Below are positions 9,186 through 17,183 of a stretch of 64,000 nt of DNA, in pieces. Numbering within the stretch: the first letter of the stretch is position 1; each line of letters begins with the position of its first letter. The DNA comes from Parasedimentitalea huanghaiensis (lineage in GTDB: Bacteria > Pseudomonadota > Alphaproteobacteria > Rhodobacterales > Rhodobacteraceae): the NCBI RefSeq assembly GCF_009753675.1, contig NZ_WQLV01000005.1:301497-365496 (forward strand), read 5' to 3'. Below the pieces are notes generated by a model that saw only the letters and a list, made by a program, of their open reading frames with translations, did no database searches and had not been told where the DNA came from. The position numbers and the translations under genes are program-made.

Positions 9186-10727
9186 CTACTGGTGATCCTT
9201 CAGCAGTTTATTAAGCGTTTCACGGGTGTGGTCATCAAGCTGATCTAAATTTACAGTCATGCGCCGACCATCCGCCGTGGTTTCGCTAAGCGGTGCGCGG
9301 TTGCGACCGGGGTCCACTACATAGGGAATGACCTCGCGGGCTATGCCCTTGAACCGCATCGGGGGCAACTGGCGGGCACTGACGATGTCACGGACATGGG
9401 CGTAGGTCTCGTAACTCATGACGATGCCCCCTGGCTCAGCCGAGGCTTCTAGCCGCGCTGCGAGGTTCGCTTCTGCACCTATGATGGTGTAATCCATCCG
9501 GGCTTCTGAGCCAAAGTTACCGACGTTGCAGTAGCCGGTATTGATACCAATGCGGGCACGAAATGGATGTTCGATGCCCTGCGCCCGCCATTGGCCCGCC
9601 AATTCACCCAAACGCTCTTGCATTTCCTGTGCCATACGCAGGCAGGCGCGAGCGTCTTCAGATGTGCCTTTTGTTTCGGGATCTCCAAAAAAGGCGACAA
9701 TGGCATCGCCGATGAACTTGTCGATAGTTGCGCCATGTTTCTCGGCAATCGCTGACATTTCGCTGAAATACTCGTTCAGCAATGCCGTCAGCTCTTCTGG
9801 CTGCAGGGTTTCTGTCGTCTGGGTGAAATCCTTGATGTCCGAGAAAAACACAGTCAGCTTTTTGCGTTCAGTGGAGATCGACGCATCACTCTCGCCGGAA
9901 AAGATGGAGCGATAGACCTGTGGTGAAAGATAGCGCGAGATCTTCATCGAAATGCCGGCCAGAAACTCGTTGTTCTGCGCCAGCTCTTCACTTTGCGACT
10001 TAAACTTGGCGGCCAGACGCAATTGATATCGGGAGAACAGGATGCCAAAGGTTCCTGCCGCGATCATGTAGAGCAATAGATACTTTAGGGCTAAAAGGTT
10101 CGACGCAATGGGTTGGCGAACGGTGAAAGACTGCATGCCCAGAATGTCACTTTGCTGCAGGTCAGACGAGGCTGCGCCTGGGCTTTCTGACTCACAATCG
10201 GCGCAGTTTTCAACTATAACAACAGGGGTAACCATGGATACGGCGTGATCCCATGGACTATCGTCGGCCTTGAAGAAAATGTGATCATCGGGAAAGCCAT
10301 TGCGGAACCTGTCCAGGGCTCTTTTTTCGGCTTCGGATAATTCGGAAGGCGCGTGATCGGCATAAGGCGTATCCGTGAGAAAGCGATATTCGAAATTGAA
10401 GCCTTGGTGGTCCTGATCCGAGTTGATCATTTCGCCCAGCTCAATCGAAAGAGAGTCCAGATGTGGAATGGACCCTTCGTCTTCGTGGTGATCATGTTTG
10501 GCTACGGTTGGTGAATCCGAAGCCAATTGGTCGATGACATTGTGTGTGTAGTAGACGCGTAGGTTGTCCATGACAGAGTGAAGCGCGGCGGTCTGACGAC
10601 GGATACTTTGATCTGTTATCGCCATAACATCGAGCCAGACAGCAAGCGGAAGAGCAAAAACGGCCGCCGTGACCAAGGCCGAAACGAGATGAGGATACTT
10701 GAGAAGCAACTTGCTAATGCGTTTCAC
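9186..10727 (-). CDS. Class III adenylate/guanylate cyclase with periplasmic Tll0287-like sensor domain
   Basis: This is a membrane-bound nucleotide cyclase. One N-terminal membrane helix (about 12-34) is followed by a periplasmic region resembling Tll0287/DUF3365 heme sensors (about 60-215), a second helix (about 218-235), and a catalytic domain (about 285-450). Catalytic residues are present: metal-binding Asp in FFSDIKDFT and KFIGDAIVAFFGD, base-selecting Lys before FIGD and Asp in MDYTIIG, and the transition-state Arg in NLAARLE; these favour ATP as substrate. The sensor has a CADC motif without the following His needed for covalent heme c, and a His-rich HDHHEDE stretch before it. It stands alone; the effector is presumably a Crp-type regulator elsewhere. 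Confidence 0.88.
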   Translation of the reverse strand: MKRISKLLLKYPHLVSALVTAAVFALPLAVWLDVMAITDQSIRRQTAALHSVMDNLRVYYTHNVIDQLASDSPTVAKHDHHEDEGSIPHLDSLSIELGEMINSDQDHQGFNFEYRFLTDTPYADHAPSELSEAEKRALDRFRNGFPDDHIFFKADDSPWDHAVSMVTPVVIVENCADCESESPGAASSDLQQSDILGMQSFTVRQPIASNLLALKYLLLYMIAAGTFGILFSRYQLRLAAKFKSQSEELAQNNEFLAGISMKISRYLSPQVYRSIFSGESDASISTERKKLTVFFSDIKDFTQTTETLQPEELTALLNEYFSEMSAIAEKHGATIDKFIGDAIVAFFGDPETKGTSEDARACLRMAQEMQERLGELAGQWRAQGIEHPFRARIGINTGYCNVGNFGSEARMDYTIIGAEANLAARLEASAEPGGIVMSYETYAHVRDIVSARQLPPMRFKGIAREVIPYVVDPGRNRAPLSETTADGRRMTVNLDQLDDHTRETLNKLLKDHQ

Positions 10728-10869
10728 TGACTGTCCCTCTTTTGGTGCGCCTGCGGCACTTGGTCAGAGTATAACGAGTGGAGCGACAAAATCCGCCGAA
10801 ATTTTCTTATTTGGCTAGACCTTGGTCTGCAGAGTGCTAACCTCTAATCTGCTAAACGGAGACACATAA

Positions 10870-11196
10870 ATGCCTAAGCTGATCACGCTCTATATTCGCA
10901 ATGTGGCCATTGGGTTTGCCATCGCGGCGGCCTTTGTTGGGATGCTGTTGTGGTTCAATGTGATGAACCTGTGGCATCTGGTATCTACCAGTGATGCGGG
11001 GCTGCTGGCGGTGTTTATCCTGTGGTTCATGAATGGAATTGTGTTTGCCGGTGTGCAGTTTGGCTGGGCGGTGATGGCACTGGCTGAAAAGGACAGTGGC
11101 CCTCGTGGTGGTACACCTGCTGCGCATGAATTTCTGGCCATTCCGGTGCCTGTTAAATCCTCTGACCGAAAGCCGCAGCATTTTCGCAACCGCTAA
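10870..11196 (+). CDS. Small inner-membrane protein of unknown function (108 aa)
   Basis: Not recognised by name, but it looks like a short Rhodobacteraceae-conserved membrane protein. Two hydrophobic helices are evident at about 10-30 (VAIGFAIAAAFVGMLLWF) and 42-72 (LLAVFILWFMNGIVFAGVQFGWAV), followed by a basic soluble tail of about 35 residues. GGAG lies at 10858-10861, eight bases before the ATG. It is divergent from the cyclase and convergent with the Hint-domain gene. Confidence 0.7.
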   Translation: MPKLITLYIRNVAIGFAIAAAFVGMLLWFNVMNLWHLVSTSDAGLLAVFILWFMNGIVFAGVQFGWAVMALAEKDSGPRGGTPAAHEFLAIPVPVKSSDRKPQHFRNR

Positions 11197-11261
11197 TTCG
11201 GTCGCTGCACAAGCTCAAGACCACCTGACCCGATTGAGCCTATGCTCAGGCCGTTGAGACG

Positions 11262-12278
11262 CTATGCGGCTTTGTTTCTGACCTGTTTTTTTTGGGGGGG
11301 GCTGATCCCCATAGTCGTTGCAAGAAGTGCCGCTTCAGTTGTGGTCAGCATCAGGCGAGAGCTGTGCATCTTCTGTGTAGCCGGGACAATCTGAGCGATT
11401 TCCTCCCTTGCCTGAAGGCCAATCAATCCTTTGGCCACGTCACCAAGATACAGGCTCTCAGTCGAAAGACCGTCTGCAAGTAAAACGTCGTGCTGCGCCA
11501 ATAGAATATGGTAGTACGTCACCGATTTTCGGTTTTCGATGTGGATTTTCGTATTGTTTATTAGTGATTTGGCCGGAACCCAGACCTCATTTTCGCCAAA
11601 ATGCAGATCGGCTTGTTTTGAGCTGAGCATTATTCTGTGCTGTTGGGAAACGACCAGGGTTTGTTCGTTGTCGAGCAGACCTGGATTGATCACAACGGGC
11701 GCTGACTTTCCTACGCCCAGAATGGTCCGCTTACCCATCCACAGTATCTTTTGCGGACCATTGTCCAGCGTTGTGACCATGTGCCCGGGCCGCAGATCAT
11801 CCACGCGCGCTGATCCGCCCGGCGTTTTGAGACATGTACCGGCTGCAAAGCATGGATATAGGTAGCTATCGGAATCTTGTTCAGATGTATAAAAACCGGG
11901 CGGGTTCGAAGCGCCGCCATTGTCCCAGAACCATTGCTCCAGATCAAAATTCGGCGTCCACATCATCTGATACAGCTCGCCAGTGTTCGAGTTGATTCCT
12001 TCGAATACAATCGCGCCTTGTTCAGTCCCGAGATAATCACTCCGAATGATCATGGCATCTTCCATCGTGCCGCCACCGTGACCACCCCAAGTCAGGTCAT
12101 AAGTCTCGCCCACTTCGAACAGGGCTGGATTGTCGTCCCCCATGTTTGACGTGATTGTTAGATCGGATGTTGAATTCGGAGGATAGTCAAAGGTGCTATA
12201 ATAGGAATCAAAATTGACATTCGTTCCACTTGATGCGGCGAATTCATAGTCAGGTGGTGTGAAAGTAAAAATTGACAT
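11262..12278 (-). CDS. Hint (Hedgehog/intein) domain-containing protein
   Basis: The C-terminal half carries a Hint_2-type domain of the sort common in Rhodobacteraceae. It opens with PCFAAGTCLKTPGG (about 143-156), where the Cys in CFAAGT is the expected self-processing nucleophile, and continues through VDDLRPGHMVTTLDNGPQ, QHRIMLSSKQ and SVTYYHILLAQHDVLLADGL, which are recurrent blocks in this family. The N-terminal half (about 1-140) is Ser/Thr/Asn/Asp-rich and beta-like, consistent with a secreted adhesin-like passenger. There is no N-terminal signal peptide, so export by a type I system is possible. The cleavage target and function are unknown. Confidence 0.82.
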   Translation of the reverse strand: MSIFTFTPPDYEFAASSGTNVNFDSYYSTFDYPPNSTSDLTITSNMGDDNPALFEVGETYDLTWGGHGGGTMEDAMIIRSDYLGTEQGAIVFEGINSNTGELYQMMWTPNFDLEQWFWDNGGASNPPGFYTSEQDSDSYLYPCFAAGTCLKTPGGSARVDDLRPGHMVTTLDNGPQKILWMGKRTILGVGKSAPVVINPGLLDNEQTLVVSQQHRIMLSSKQADLHFGENEVWVPAKSLINNTKIHIENRKSVTYYHILLAQHDVLLADGLSTESLYLGDVAKGLIGLQAREEIAQIVPATQKMHSSRLMLTTTEAALLATTMGISPPQKKQVRNKAA

Positions 12279-12609
12279 TTGGTTATCTCCTGAGAGGCCA
12301 AAGTGTCTGATTTACATTTCGATTCCGTGAATTTTTATTGTGTTTTTTTGATACATCTTCACAATCAATAAGCACCAAGAAAGTGCTCGTGAATTGGTGT
12401 AGGTGTGGCGGGACCACCAGAGTTCAACCGTCAGACATTTGATTCCCGAGGACCTGTATGTACAGGTGGGCGCCAGGTAATTAGACCAGGATCCAAACAG
12501 AGCCAGCTCCCTTGGAAATGCTTAAGGCCACTGGAATGCTTGCCTGTCACGAGAGGGGCAGAACCCGCCACGCCCCTATTTAGGCGCTGACGGGAGCTAC
12601 GACAAGGGG
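12279..12609. other. Non-coding stretch with lux-box-like palindrome
   Basis: No convincing gene. The spacer carries the Hint gene's ribosome binding site (CAGGAG on the minus strand) at its left end. At 12452-12467 the arms ACCTGTA and TACAGGT flank TG; these arms equal those of the Vibrio fischeri lux box but the gap is two bases instead of six. The right end abuts the 3' end of the AHSA1 gene. Confidence 0.4.
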
Positions 12610-13032
12610 TCAGGCGGTAACTTCGTGGATCGAGGCCCGCATCCGGCTGATATGATCGTCCCAGCCTTTATCCAGGGCCAGCATCAGATCAAAGGCTTCG
12701 GCCTGTTGTGGTAGGCCGCTGTGCTCCAGCGCCAGCCGGGTGCCGCCAGCCACTGGGGTCAGTGTCCATTTCACCAGGCTAACCGCGTCGCCCATCGGTT
12801 TGACGGTGAACGAATACTCCAGATATTCCGGCGGATGGGCCACCAGAACTTCACCCCAGATCAGTTTGTCGCCGCTTTCAGTGCCATACATCGACAGCGG
12901 TTCACCCTGCTTCAGCGGGACTTTGGGGGCGTGGAACCAAAGCGCCAGTTTGTCTGGATCCGTCAGGTATTCCCAGACAACTGTTGGTTCAGCTTTCAGG
13001 TAAATGGATTTGTTCAAGGTCAGGTCAGTCAT
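12610..13032 (-). CDS. SRPBCC / AHSA1-family protein
   Basis: A START-like lipid/ligand-binding fold of the AHSA1 (activator of Hsp90 ATPase 1-like) subgroup, 140 aa, cytoplasmic. The signature is LNKSIYLKAEPTVVWEYLTD at the N-terminus, the middle YSFTVKPMGDAVSLVKWTL, and a final helix GWDDHISRMRA. Its start overlaps the ArsR-type regulator stop by four bases (ATGA), so the two form an operon; this regulator-AHSA1 pair is very common in bacteria, often with unknown ligand. Confidence 0.88.
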   Translation of the reverse strand: MTDLTLNKSIYLKAEPTVVWEYLTDPDKLALWFHAPKVPLKQGEPLSMYGTESGDKLIWGEVLVAHPPEYLEYSFTVKPMGDAVSLVKWTLTPVAGGTRLALEHSGLPQQAEAFDLMLALDKGWDDHISRMRASIHEVTA

Positions 13033-13340
13033 TGTATGTCCTTTTCAATAAGCGTTTTCAGGGCGCCAAGACGGTCATCCCAGAAGGTGTCAAAGTAGTT
13101 CAGCCAGTCAAAAACCGGCGCCATGCCGTCAGGGTTCAGTGAGTTGATCCGCTCGCGTCCATTGGCCTGGATGCGGATCAGGTTGCCCTCGTGCAGGATG
13201 GTCAGGTGCTTTTTGACCGCAGGGCGGGTGATGTCGAATTGCTCGGACACCTCGCCGATGGTCATGTCGCGGGTTGCTAAGAGTTGCAGGATATCGCGGC
13301 GGGTTGGGTCGGCCAGAGCCCGGAAGGTAAGTTGGGACAT
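13029..13340 (-). CDS. ArsR/SmtB-family helix-turn-helix repressor
   Basis: A 103-aa winged helix regulator. LTFRALADPTRRDILQLL at the N-terminus, the recognition region VSEQFDITRPAVKKHLTIL (about 34-52) and the wing are typical. The metal-binding Cys pairs of the arsenic or zinc sensors are missing (no cysteine in the protein), so it likely belongs to the AHSA1-linked group that responds to something other than metal. It starts 30-60 bp from a double palindrome at 13365-13400, which is probably its own operator and would also cover the promoter of the divergent mmcB gene. Confidence 0.9.
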   Translation of the reverse strand: MSQLTFRALADPTRRDILQLLATRDMTIGEVSEQFDITRPAVKKHLTILHEGNLIRIQANGRERINSLNPDGMAPVFDWLNYFDTFWDDRLGALKTLIEKDIQ

Positions 13341-13364
13341 GTCAGTCTCTCGCGTTGATATGAA

Positions 13365-13400
13365 ACCATTTGGTGTCTCTTTTGTATGATACCAAATGGT
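13365..13400. promoter_or_regulatory. Probable ArsR-family operator (double palindrome)
   Basis: ACCATTTGGT at 13365-13374 and ACCAAATGGT at 13391-13400 are exact reverse complements; each is also a palindrome of the form ACCA-NN-TGGT. Box centres lie 26 bp apart, which is two and a half helical turns. The second box extends to ATACCAAATGGTAT. The site is between arsR-like and mmcB, 25 bp from the regulator start. Confidence 0.75.
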
Positions 13401-13459
13401 ATCACGTCAAGCGCGATCAGCTATTGCCTTTTGTTCATGAAATGTTCACATTACCAATC

Positions 13460-13933
13460 ATGACCGCAGATCTGCAGCCCGGACAAAAACTAGCACGAGG
13501 CGTGGCGCGCTATCTGCTGAGCTTGGGCTATGTTTCGGTTGAGGAATTTGTCCCAGCAAGAGGGTTGCGGGTGGATGTGATGGCGCTGGGTCCAAAGGGG
13601 GAGATCTGGGTGATCGAATGCAAATCCAGCCGTGCGGATTTTCAGTCCGACAGCAAATGGCAGGGATATCTGGAGTGGTGTGACCGGTACTTTTGGGCAG
13701 TGGATACGGAGTTTCCAACCGATCTGTTACCTGAGGGTACTGGGCTGATTATCGCGGATGCCTATGATGCCGAGGTGATCCGTATGGCCCCAGAAGACAA
13801 GCTCGCAGCAGCACGGCGCAAAAAGCTGACGTTGAAAATTGCCCGTGATGCCGCCCGGCGATTGCACTGCCTGCGTGATCCTCGCCCCGGTCAGGACAGT
13901 GGGTTGATCATGCGCGGAAATGATGGGGCCTAA
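13460..13933 (+). CDS. MmcB-family DNA repair protein
   Basis: MmcB proteins are putative nucleases of the PD-(D/E)XK type, DNA-damage induced in Caulobacter. The core is VDVMALGPKGEIWVIECKSSRADF at about 40-63, in which the Asp and the E-x-K (IECKSS) form the expected active site. The C-terminal region LIIADAYDAEVIR and a helical basic tail follow. I place the start at 13460 (MTADLQPG); the open frame extends up to 13370 through the operator, and an ATG at 13442 is also possible, with no clear Shine-Dalgarno for any of them. Confidence 0.85.
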   Translation: MTADLQPGQKLARGVARYLLSLGYVSVEEFVPARGLRVDVMALGPKGEIWVIECKSSRADFQSDSKWQGYLEWCDRYFWAVDTEFPTDLLPEGTGLIIADAYDAEVIRMAPEDKLAAARRKKLTLKIARDAARRLHCLRDPRPGQDSGLIMRGNDGA

Positions 13934-13945
13934 CAGGGCGCTCTC

Positions 13946-13976
13946 CGGGCATCTGACTATGATCACCAGATGCCCG
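13946..13976. terminator. Hairpin between convergent mmcB and chemoreceptor genes
   Basis: Perfect 10-bp stem CGGGCATCTG (13946-13955) / CAGATGCCCG (13967-13976) with an 11-base loop, in the 71-bp gap between two convergent genes. The plus side is T-rich (TGTTCTTAGTTGC) but has no clean T-run. Confidence 0.6.
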
Positions 13977-14004
13977 AATGTGTTCTTAGTTGCTTATTAG
14001 GGCG

Positions 14005-15579
14005 TCAGGCGGCCTCTGCGTTGACCATTGGAGGAAACTGTTCCAACTGAAAACGTCCCATCAGTTCGGACAGTTTCACGGCGTCCGAATGCAACAAATG
14101 ACCTGCGGCGGTAGCTTCTTCCACCATGGCGGCGTTTTGTTGGGTCACCTGATCCAGCTGGGATACACCAGTGTTGATTTCCCCCAACCCGGTTGATTGC
14201 TCAACGGCGCCTTCGGCGATGTTGGAAATCAACTGCGAAATATGGTTGACCCGTTGCACAATGTTGCTGATGGAGTCACCAGCTTTGCCAACAAGACCAA
14301 CCCCGTGATCTACCTGTTGCGAACTTTCGGTGATCAGCGTTTTGATCTCGGTCGCAGCGTCTGCTGAGCGCTGCGCAAGCCCTCTGACCTCGGACGCAAC
14401 CACGGCAAATCCCTTGCCTGCATCGCCAGCACGGGCCGCTTCGACCCCGGCATTCAGGGCCAGCAGGTTGGTCTGAAATGCGATGTCATCGATGACGCTG
14501 ATAATCTGAGCAATCTGGGCGGATGACGCCTCTATGGCAGTCATTGCAGAGACGGCTTCTTTTACGATCTTGCCGCTGCTTTCTGCCTCAGTACGTGCTT
14601 CACCCATCGTGTTTTCAACGTTGCGCGCACCTTCGGCTGCTGATGTGACCGAGACTGTCAGTTCTTCCAGCGCGGCGGCGGTTTCTTCCAGAGTTGCAGC
14701 CTGGCTTTCCGTGCGGGTGGACAGGTCATCAGAGGCGCGGCTTATTTCCATAGCACCGTTGTTGATGCTGTTGGTCGATTCCATAACTTGTTCAATGGTC
14801 TCTTTTAGAGTGCCCAGAGTGGTGTTGAAATTCTCTCGCAGCTGGTCATATTCTGCGGGGAAACTCTCTTCGATGGTGCAGTCTAACCGCCCGCTTGCCA
14901 TTTCGCCTAGGTGTTCACCAACAACAGCAACAACATGTTCCGCGTCTTTCTGGCTCTGGGTCGCCATGGCTTGAGCTTGTTCAGCAGCGACGGCCTGTTC
15001 ACGCGCGGTGTCTTGTTGGCGTTTCAGTTCTGCGTCGGCTGCATTGCTTTTCAGCATGCTGATCAAAAGCACCCCGGATTCCAAAAGAACGATGACCGCG
15101 TGCAGGACTGTCCGCTCGAGGTTCTGCATCATGTTACCACTGGGGTAGACCAGTTTGGGCAGAAGCACGCTGAATGAAATATGGTGCAAAGCAACCAATA
15201 CCGTTGCAAAAATCAAGGCACGCGGATTGGAGAGCGTGGACACGATTGCCAGTGTGGCAAAGAAGAGCATATGTGCATCAAGCTGCCAAGCATGGCCGCT
15301 CAGCGATGCGGTAAACAGGATACCGTGTCCGACGAAACAGAAACTCAACACGTAGTCTCGGGTCGAATGAGGCATCATCTTTGAAGCATAGGCCAAGCCA
15401 CCAAGTGTCAGGCTTAGGACAGCAAACAACATCCAGTTTGCAGAGCCATTCAGGTAGAACGCTGCAAGAGCAGGGGCAGGCATCATCAACCAACTTGAAA
15501 TTTGTTGAATTCTGCGTTCGCTTGCAAGGTGGGGTGTTGGGGTGTCCTGATTTCCCGTTGCGGGAGTCAAATTGAACAT
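14005..15579 (-). CDS. Methyl-accepting chemotaxis protein with multi-helix N-terminal membrane domain
   Basis: This chemoreceptor sends signals to CheA/CheW. The N-terminal part has about five to six hydrophobic helices (residues 30-190 from this start) with no sizeable periplasmic sensor, so it probably senses membrane or energy state. A coiled coil, a HAMP-like segment (HLGEMASGRLDCTIEESFPAEYD) and the signalling hairpin follow. The hairpin tip reads FQTNLLALNAGVEAARAG, close to the universal motif, with GKGFAVVASEVRGLAQRS after it. I start it at 15579 (MFNLTP); that ATG overlaps the stop of the upstream 99-aa gene by 13 bases, so the two are coupled. Confidence 0.92.
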   Translation of the reverse strand: MFNLTPATGNQDTPTPHLASERRIQQISSWLMMPAPALAAFYLNGSANWMLFAVLSLTLGGLAYASKMMPHSTRDYVLSFCFVGHGILFTASLSGHAWQLDAHMLFFATLAIVSTLSNPRALIFATVLVALHHISFSVLLPKLVYPSGNMMQNLERTVLHAVIVLLESGVLLISMLKSNAADAELKRQQDTAREQAVAAEQAQAMATQSQKDAEHVVAVVGEHLGEMASGRLDCTIEESFPAEYDQLRENFNTTLGTLKETIEQVMESTNSINNGAMEISRASDDLSTRTESQAATLEETAAALEELTVSVTSAAEGARNVENTMGEARTEAESSGKIVKEAVSAMTAIEASSAQIAQIISVIDDIAFQTNLLALNAGVEAARAGDAGKGFAVVASEVRGLAQRSADAATEIKTLITESSQQVDHGVGLVGKAGDSISNIVQRVNHISQLISNIAEGAVEQSTGLGEINTGVSQLDQVTQQNAAMVEEATAAGHLLHSDAVKLSELMGRFQLEQFPPMVNAEAA

Positions 15580-15866
15580 AGTTCTAAAACCTTTTTTCCA
15601 TCGATGACCAGCCAAGCTCCGTTTGAGTAAAGGCGGTCGACACTTTGAGCGTTGTCTAACGCAACAAGGATTCCGAGAGGTGCGCGCGCTGGCGCAATTT
15701 CCTGCAAACCCGCCTGAGCGGCGATCTGTGCAGCATTTCCGCCCCAGGGCGCGGCAATCACCAAGGCAATGTCACCCGCTTGAGGCCTTCCCTGAGAGAG
15801 CAGCGCCAAAATTGGTGAGCTGATCACAAGAGCCGCCGCGGCTGTGATTAGAATGGCATTTGACAT
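15567..15866 (-). CDS. Small single-helix membrane protein upstream of chemoreceptor (99 aa)
   Basis: Not recognised. A hydrophobic helix at about 4-24 (ILITAAAALVISSPILALLS) anchors a small, Ala/Gly-rich soluble domain rich in short beta-like segments (DIALVIAAPW, PLGILVALD, WLVIDGKKVLEL). Its 3' end overlaps the start of the chemoreceptor gene, so a role as partner or regulator of that receptor is a reasonable inference. The palindrome AAAACGTTTT lies upstream at 15898-15907. Confidence 0.7.
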   Translation of the reverse strand: MSNAILITAAAALVISSPILALLSQGRPQAGDIALVIAAPWGGNAAQIAAQAGLQEIAPARAPLGILVALDNAQSVDRLYSNGAWLVIDGKKVLELCSI

Positions 15867-16249
15867 TGCGTTCCCTTCAAAATGGAGCCTTGCAGGGAAA
15901 ACGTTTTGAAATCGTTTAGAACGGTGACAAACTTCGGTCGTTAATTTGTTAAAGTTTTAAAAGGCAAGACAATCAGAGTTTTGCCTAACTCGTGGCCAGA
16001 ATTTGTGGGTTCTTTGCAGTAACAACCCTGTTGGCTATAGCTGTCATTGGCCTCAACGTTGATGTGGAATTCACAGACGTTGAAACCGCAATTCGGCAAA
16101 AGCTATAGGGGCAGGTAAACAGTTTTGGTTTGTCTTTAGACGAACTGCCATGCAATCGAAATGCCCACAAGCCAGGGCAAAGGGATCTGGGGACTGGCCA
16201 CATCCTATTCGGGCCGAAACCCGATAGAGTGGTGATCCGGATGTTGGCT
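15867..16249. other. Intergenic stretch, mostly unexplained
   Basis: The stretch holds the AAAACGTTTT palindrome at 15898-15907, a small inverted repeat AGGCAA (15962-15967) / TTGCCT (15981-15986), and one candidate very short gene on the plus strand (15992-16108, listed separately). Longer open frames on either strand look like chance. Confidence 0.4.
15992..16108 (+). CDS. Candidate 38-aa single-helix membrane peptide (GTG start)
   Basis: A GTG-initiated frame encodes 38 residues that look like a real small membrane protein: short basic N-terminus (MARICGFF), a hydrophobic helix (AVTTLLAIAVIGL) and an amphipathic acidic/basic tail (VDVEFTDVETAIRQKL). A stop codon lies only two codons upstream of the GTG, so that is the only usable start. 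The Shine-Dalgarno is weak (AGAG about 20 bases away), which is the main argument against. Function unknown. Confidence 0.4.
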   Translation: MARICGFFAVTTLLAIAVIGLNVDVEFTDVETAIRQKL

Positions 16250-16438
16250 TTAGCCTTTGACCTGACGGGCGGCTTGTGCAGCAGCGCGGATCTCTTCGGC
16301 GATTTCGTCAGCTTCGTCGGGATCGAAATCCATTGGAATCTCTACCCCACCGGCCTCGATAAAAATGCGCACCATACCGGCATCGGTTGGGCCAATTTGC
16401 ATATTTGCCTCGATGTCACGTTCGCTGTTGATACCCAT
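16250..16438 (-). CDS. Small conserved protein of unknown function (62 aa)
   Basis: Resembles a short DUF family (possibly DUF6324) found in Rhodobacteraceae. The sequence reads as a beta-hairpin (MQIGPTDAGMVRIFIEAGGVEIPMDFD) followed by an acidic amphipathic helix (PDEADEIAEEIRAAAQAA). The ATG is preceded by CAGGAG eight bases upstream on the minus strand, a good ribosome binding site, which is why I call it real despite its length. It is divergent from the acetyltransferase gene at 16527. Confidence 0.75.
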   Translation of the reverse strand: MGINSERDIEANMQIGPTDAGMVRIFIEAGGVEIPMDFDPDEADEIAEEIRAAAQAARQVKG

Positions 16439-16526
16439 TTTGCACTCCTGAGGTCACTGGTGGCTGATTGCAGGTGCTACCGCGCGCACCATTGAAAGAC
16501 AAGCATGCTTCGGTGTTTGATAGCAT

Positions 16527-17009
16527 ATGGTTGATGTGAGTTTACGCCGATTCGTTGCTGGCGATTTGCACTGGCTGGCCGCGCGCCACCAGGATCTATA
16601 TGCGCGCGAGGAAGGGTTTGATGCCAGCTATGGCGAGCTTATAGCTGGGGTTCTGCATCATTTTTGCAGCGCGCATGACCCACTATGCGAAAAAGGGTGG
16701 GTTGCCACCAAAGGTTCACAAAGGATCGGCAGCATCTTTTGTATCAGAGAAACCGGAGAGGTTGCCCGTTTGCGGTTGTTCCTACTTACCCCTGAGGCCC
16801 GTGGTCAAGGATTGGGGCAACGCTTGTTGCGCGACTGTATGGGGTTTTCGCGACAAGCGGGGTATCGCGAGATGGTACTGCGGACGCACAAAAGCCGTCG
16901 CAGCTCTGGGTCATTGTACCGGGCATTCGGTTGGCAAAAGACCGAAACCAAACCCGTGTTTTCTTTCGGAGTAAATTTGATTGAACAAACTTGGCGTGTT
17001 ATGCTTTAA
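16527..17009 (+). CDS. GNAT-family N-acetyltransferase
   Basis: A 160-aa acetyl-CoA-dependent acyltransferase. The acetyl-CoA pyrophosphate loop is ARGQGLGQRLLRDC at about 92-105, preceded by the beta strand ARLRLFLLTPE; the C-terminal part SGSLYRAFGWQKTET is the usual motif B with its Tyr. The acceptor substrate is unknown. It lies just upstream of tRNA-His on the same strand. Confidence 0.85.
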   Translation: MVDVSLRRFVAGDLHWLAARHQDLYAREEGFDASYGELIAGVLHHFCSAHDPLCEKGWVATKGSQRIGSIFCIRETGEVARLRLFLLTPEARGQGLGQRLLRDCMGFSRQAGYREMVLRTHKSRRSSGSLYRAFGWQKTETKPVFSFGVNLIEQTWRVML

Positions 17010-17052
17010 GCCCCTTGCATTTGCCTGGGGGGTTGGCTAAATCGCCCTCAGT

Positions 17053-17129
17053 GCCGCCTTAGCTCAGTAGGTTAGAGCGCCTGATTGTGGATCAGGAGGT
17101 CCCCCGTTCGAGCCGGGGAGGTGGTACCA
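17053..17129 (+). tRNA. tRNA-His (GTG)
   Basis: The full cloverleaf fits in 77 nt: acceptor GCCGCCT / AGGTGGT, D-arm GCTC...GAGC, anticodon stem CCTGA / TCAGG with loop TTGTGGA (anticodon GTG), T-arm CCCCG-TTCGAGC-CGGGG, then ACCA. The discriminator is A73 and the base before position 1 is T, so there is no encoded G-1; this is the alphaproteobacterial form of tRNA-His. The CCA end is encoded. Confidence 0.97.
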
Positions 17130-17183
17130 CTTCACTTAAGAAGTTTCAGAAAATGAGCCAGCCAGTACGTTTACTGCGCGAGA

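Noticed and set aside
15985..16203. Minus-strand 72-aa ORF
   Set aside because: No ribosome binding site, odd composition, and it is antisense to the better small-gene candidate at 15992.
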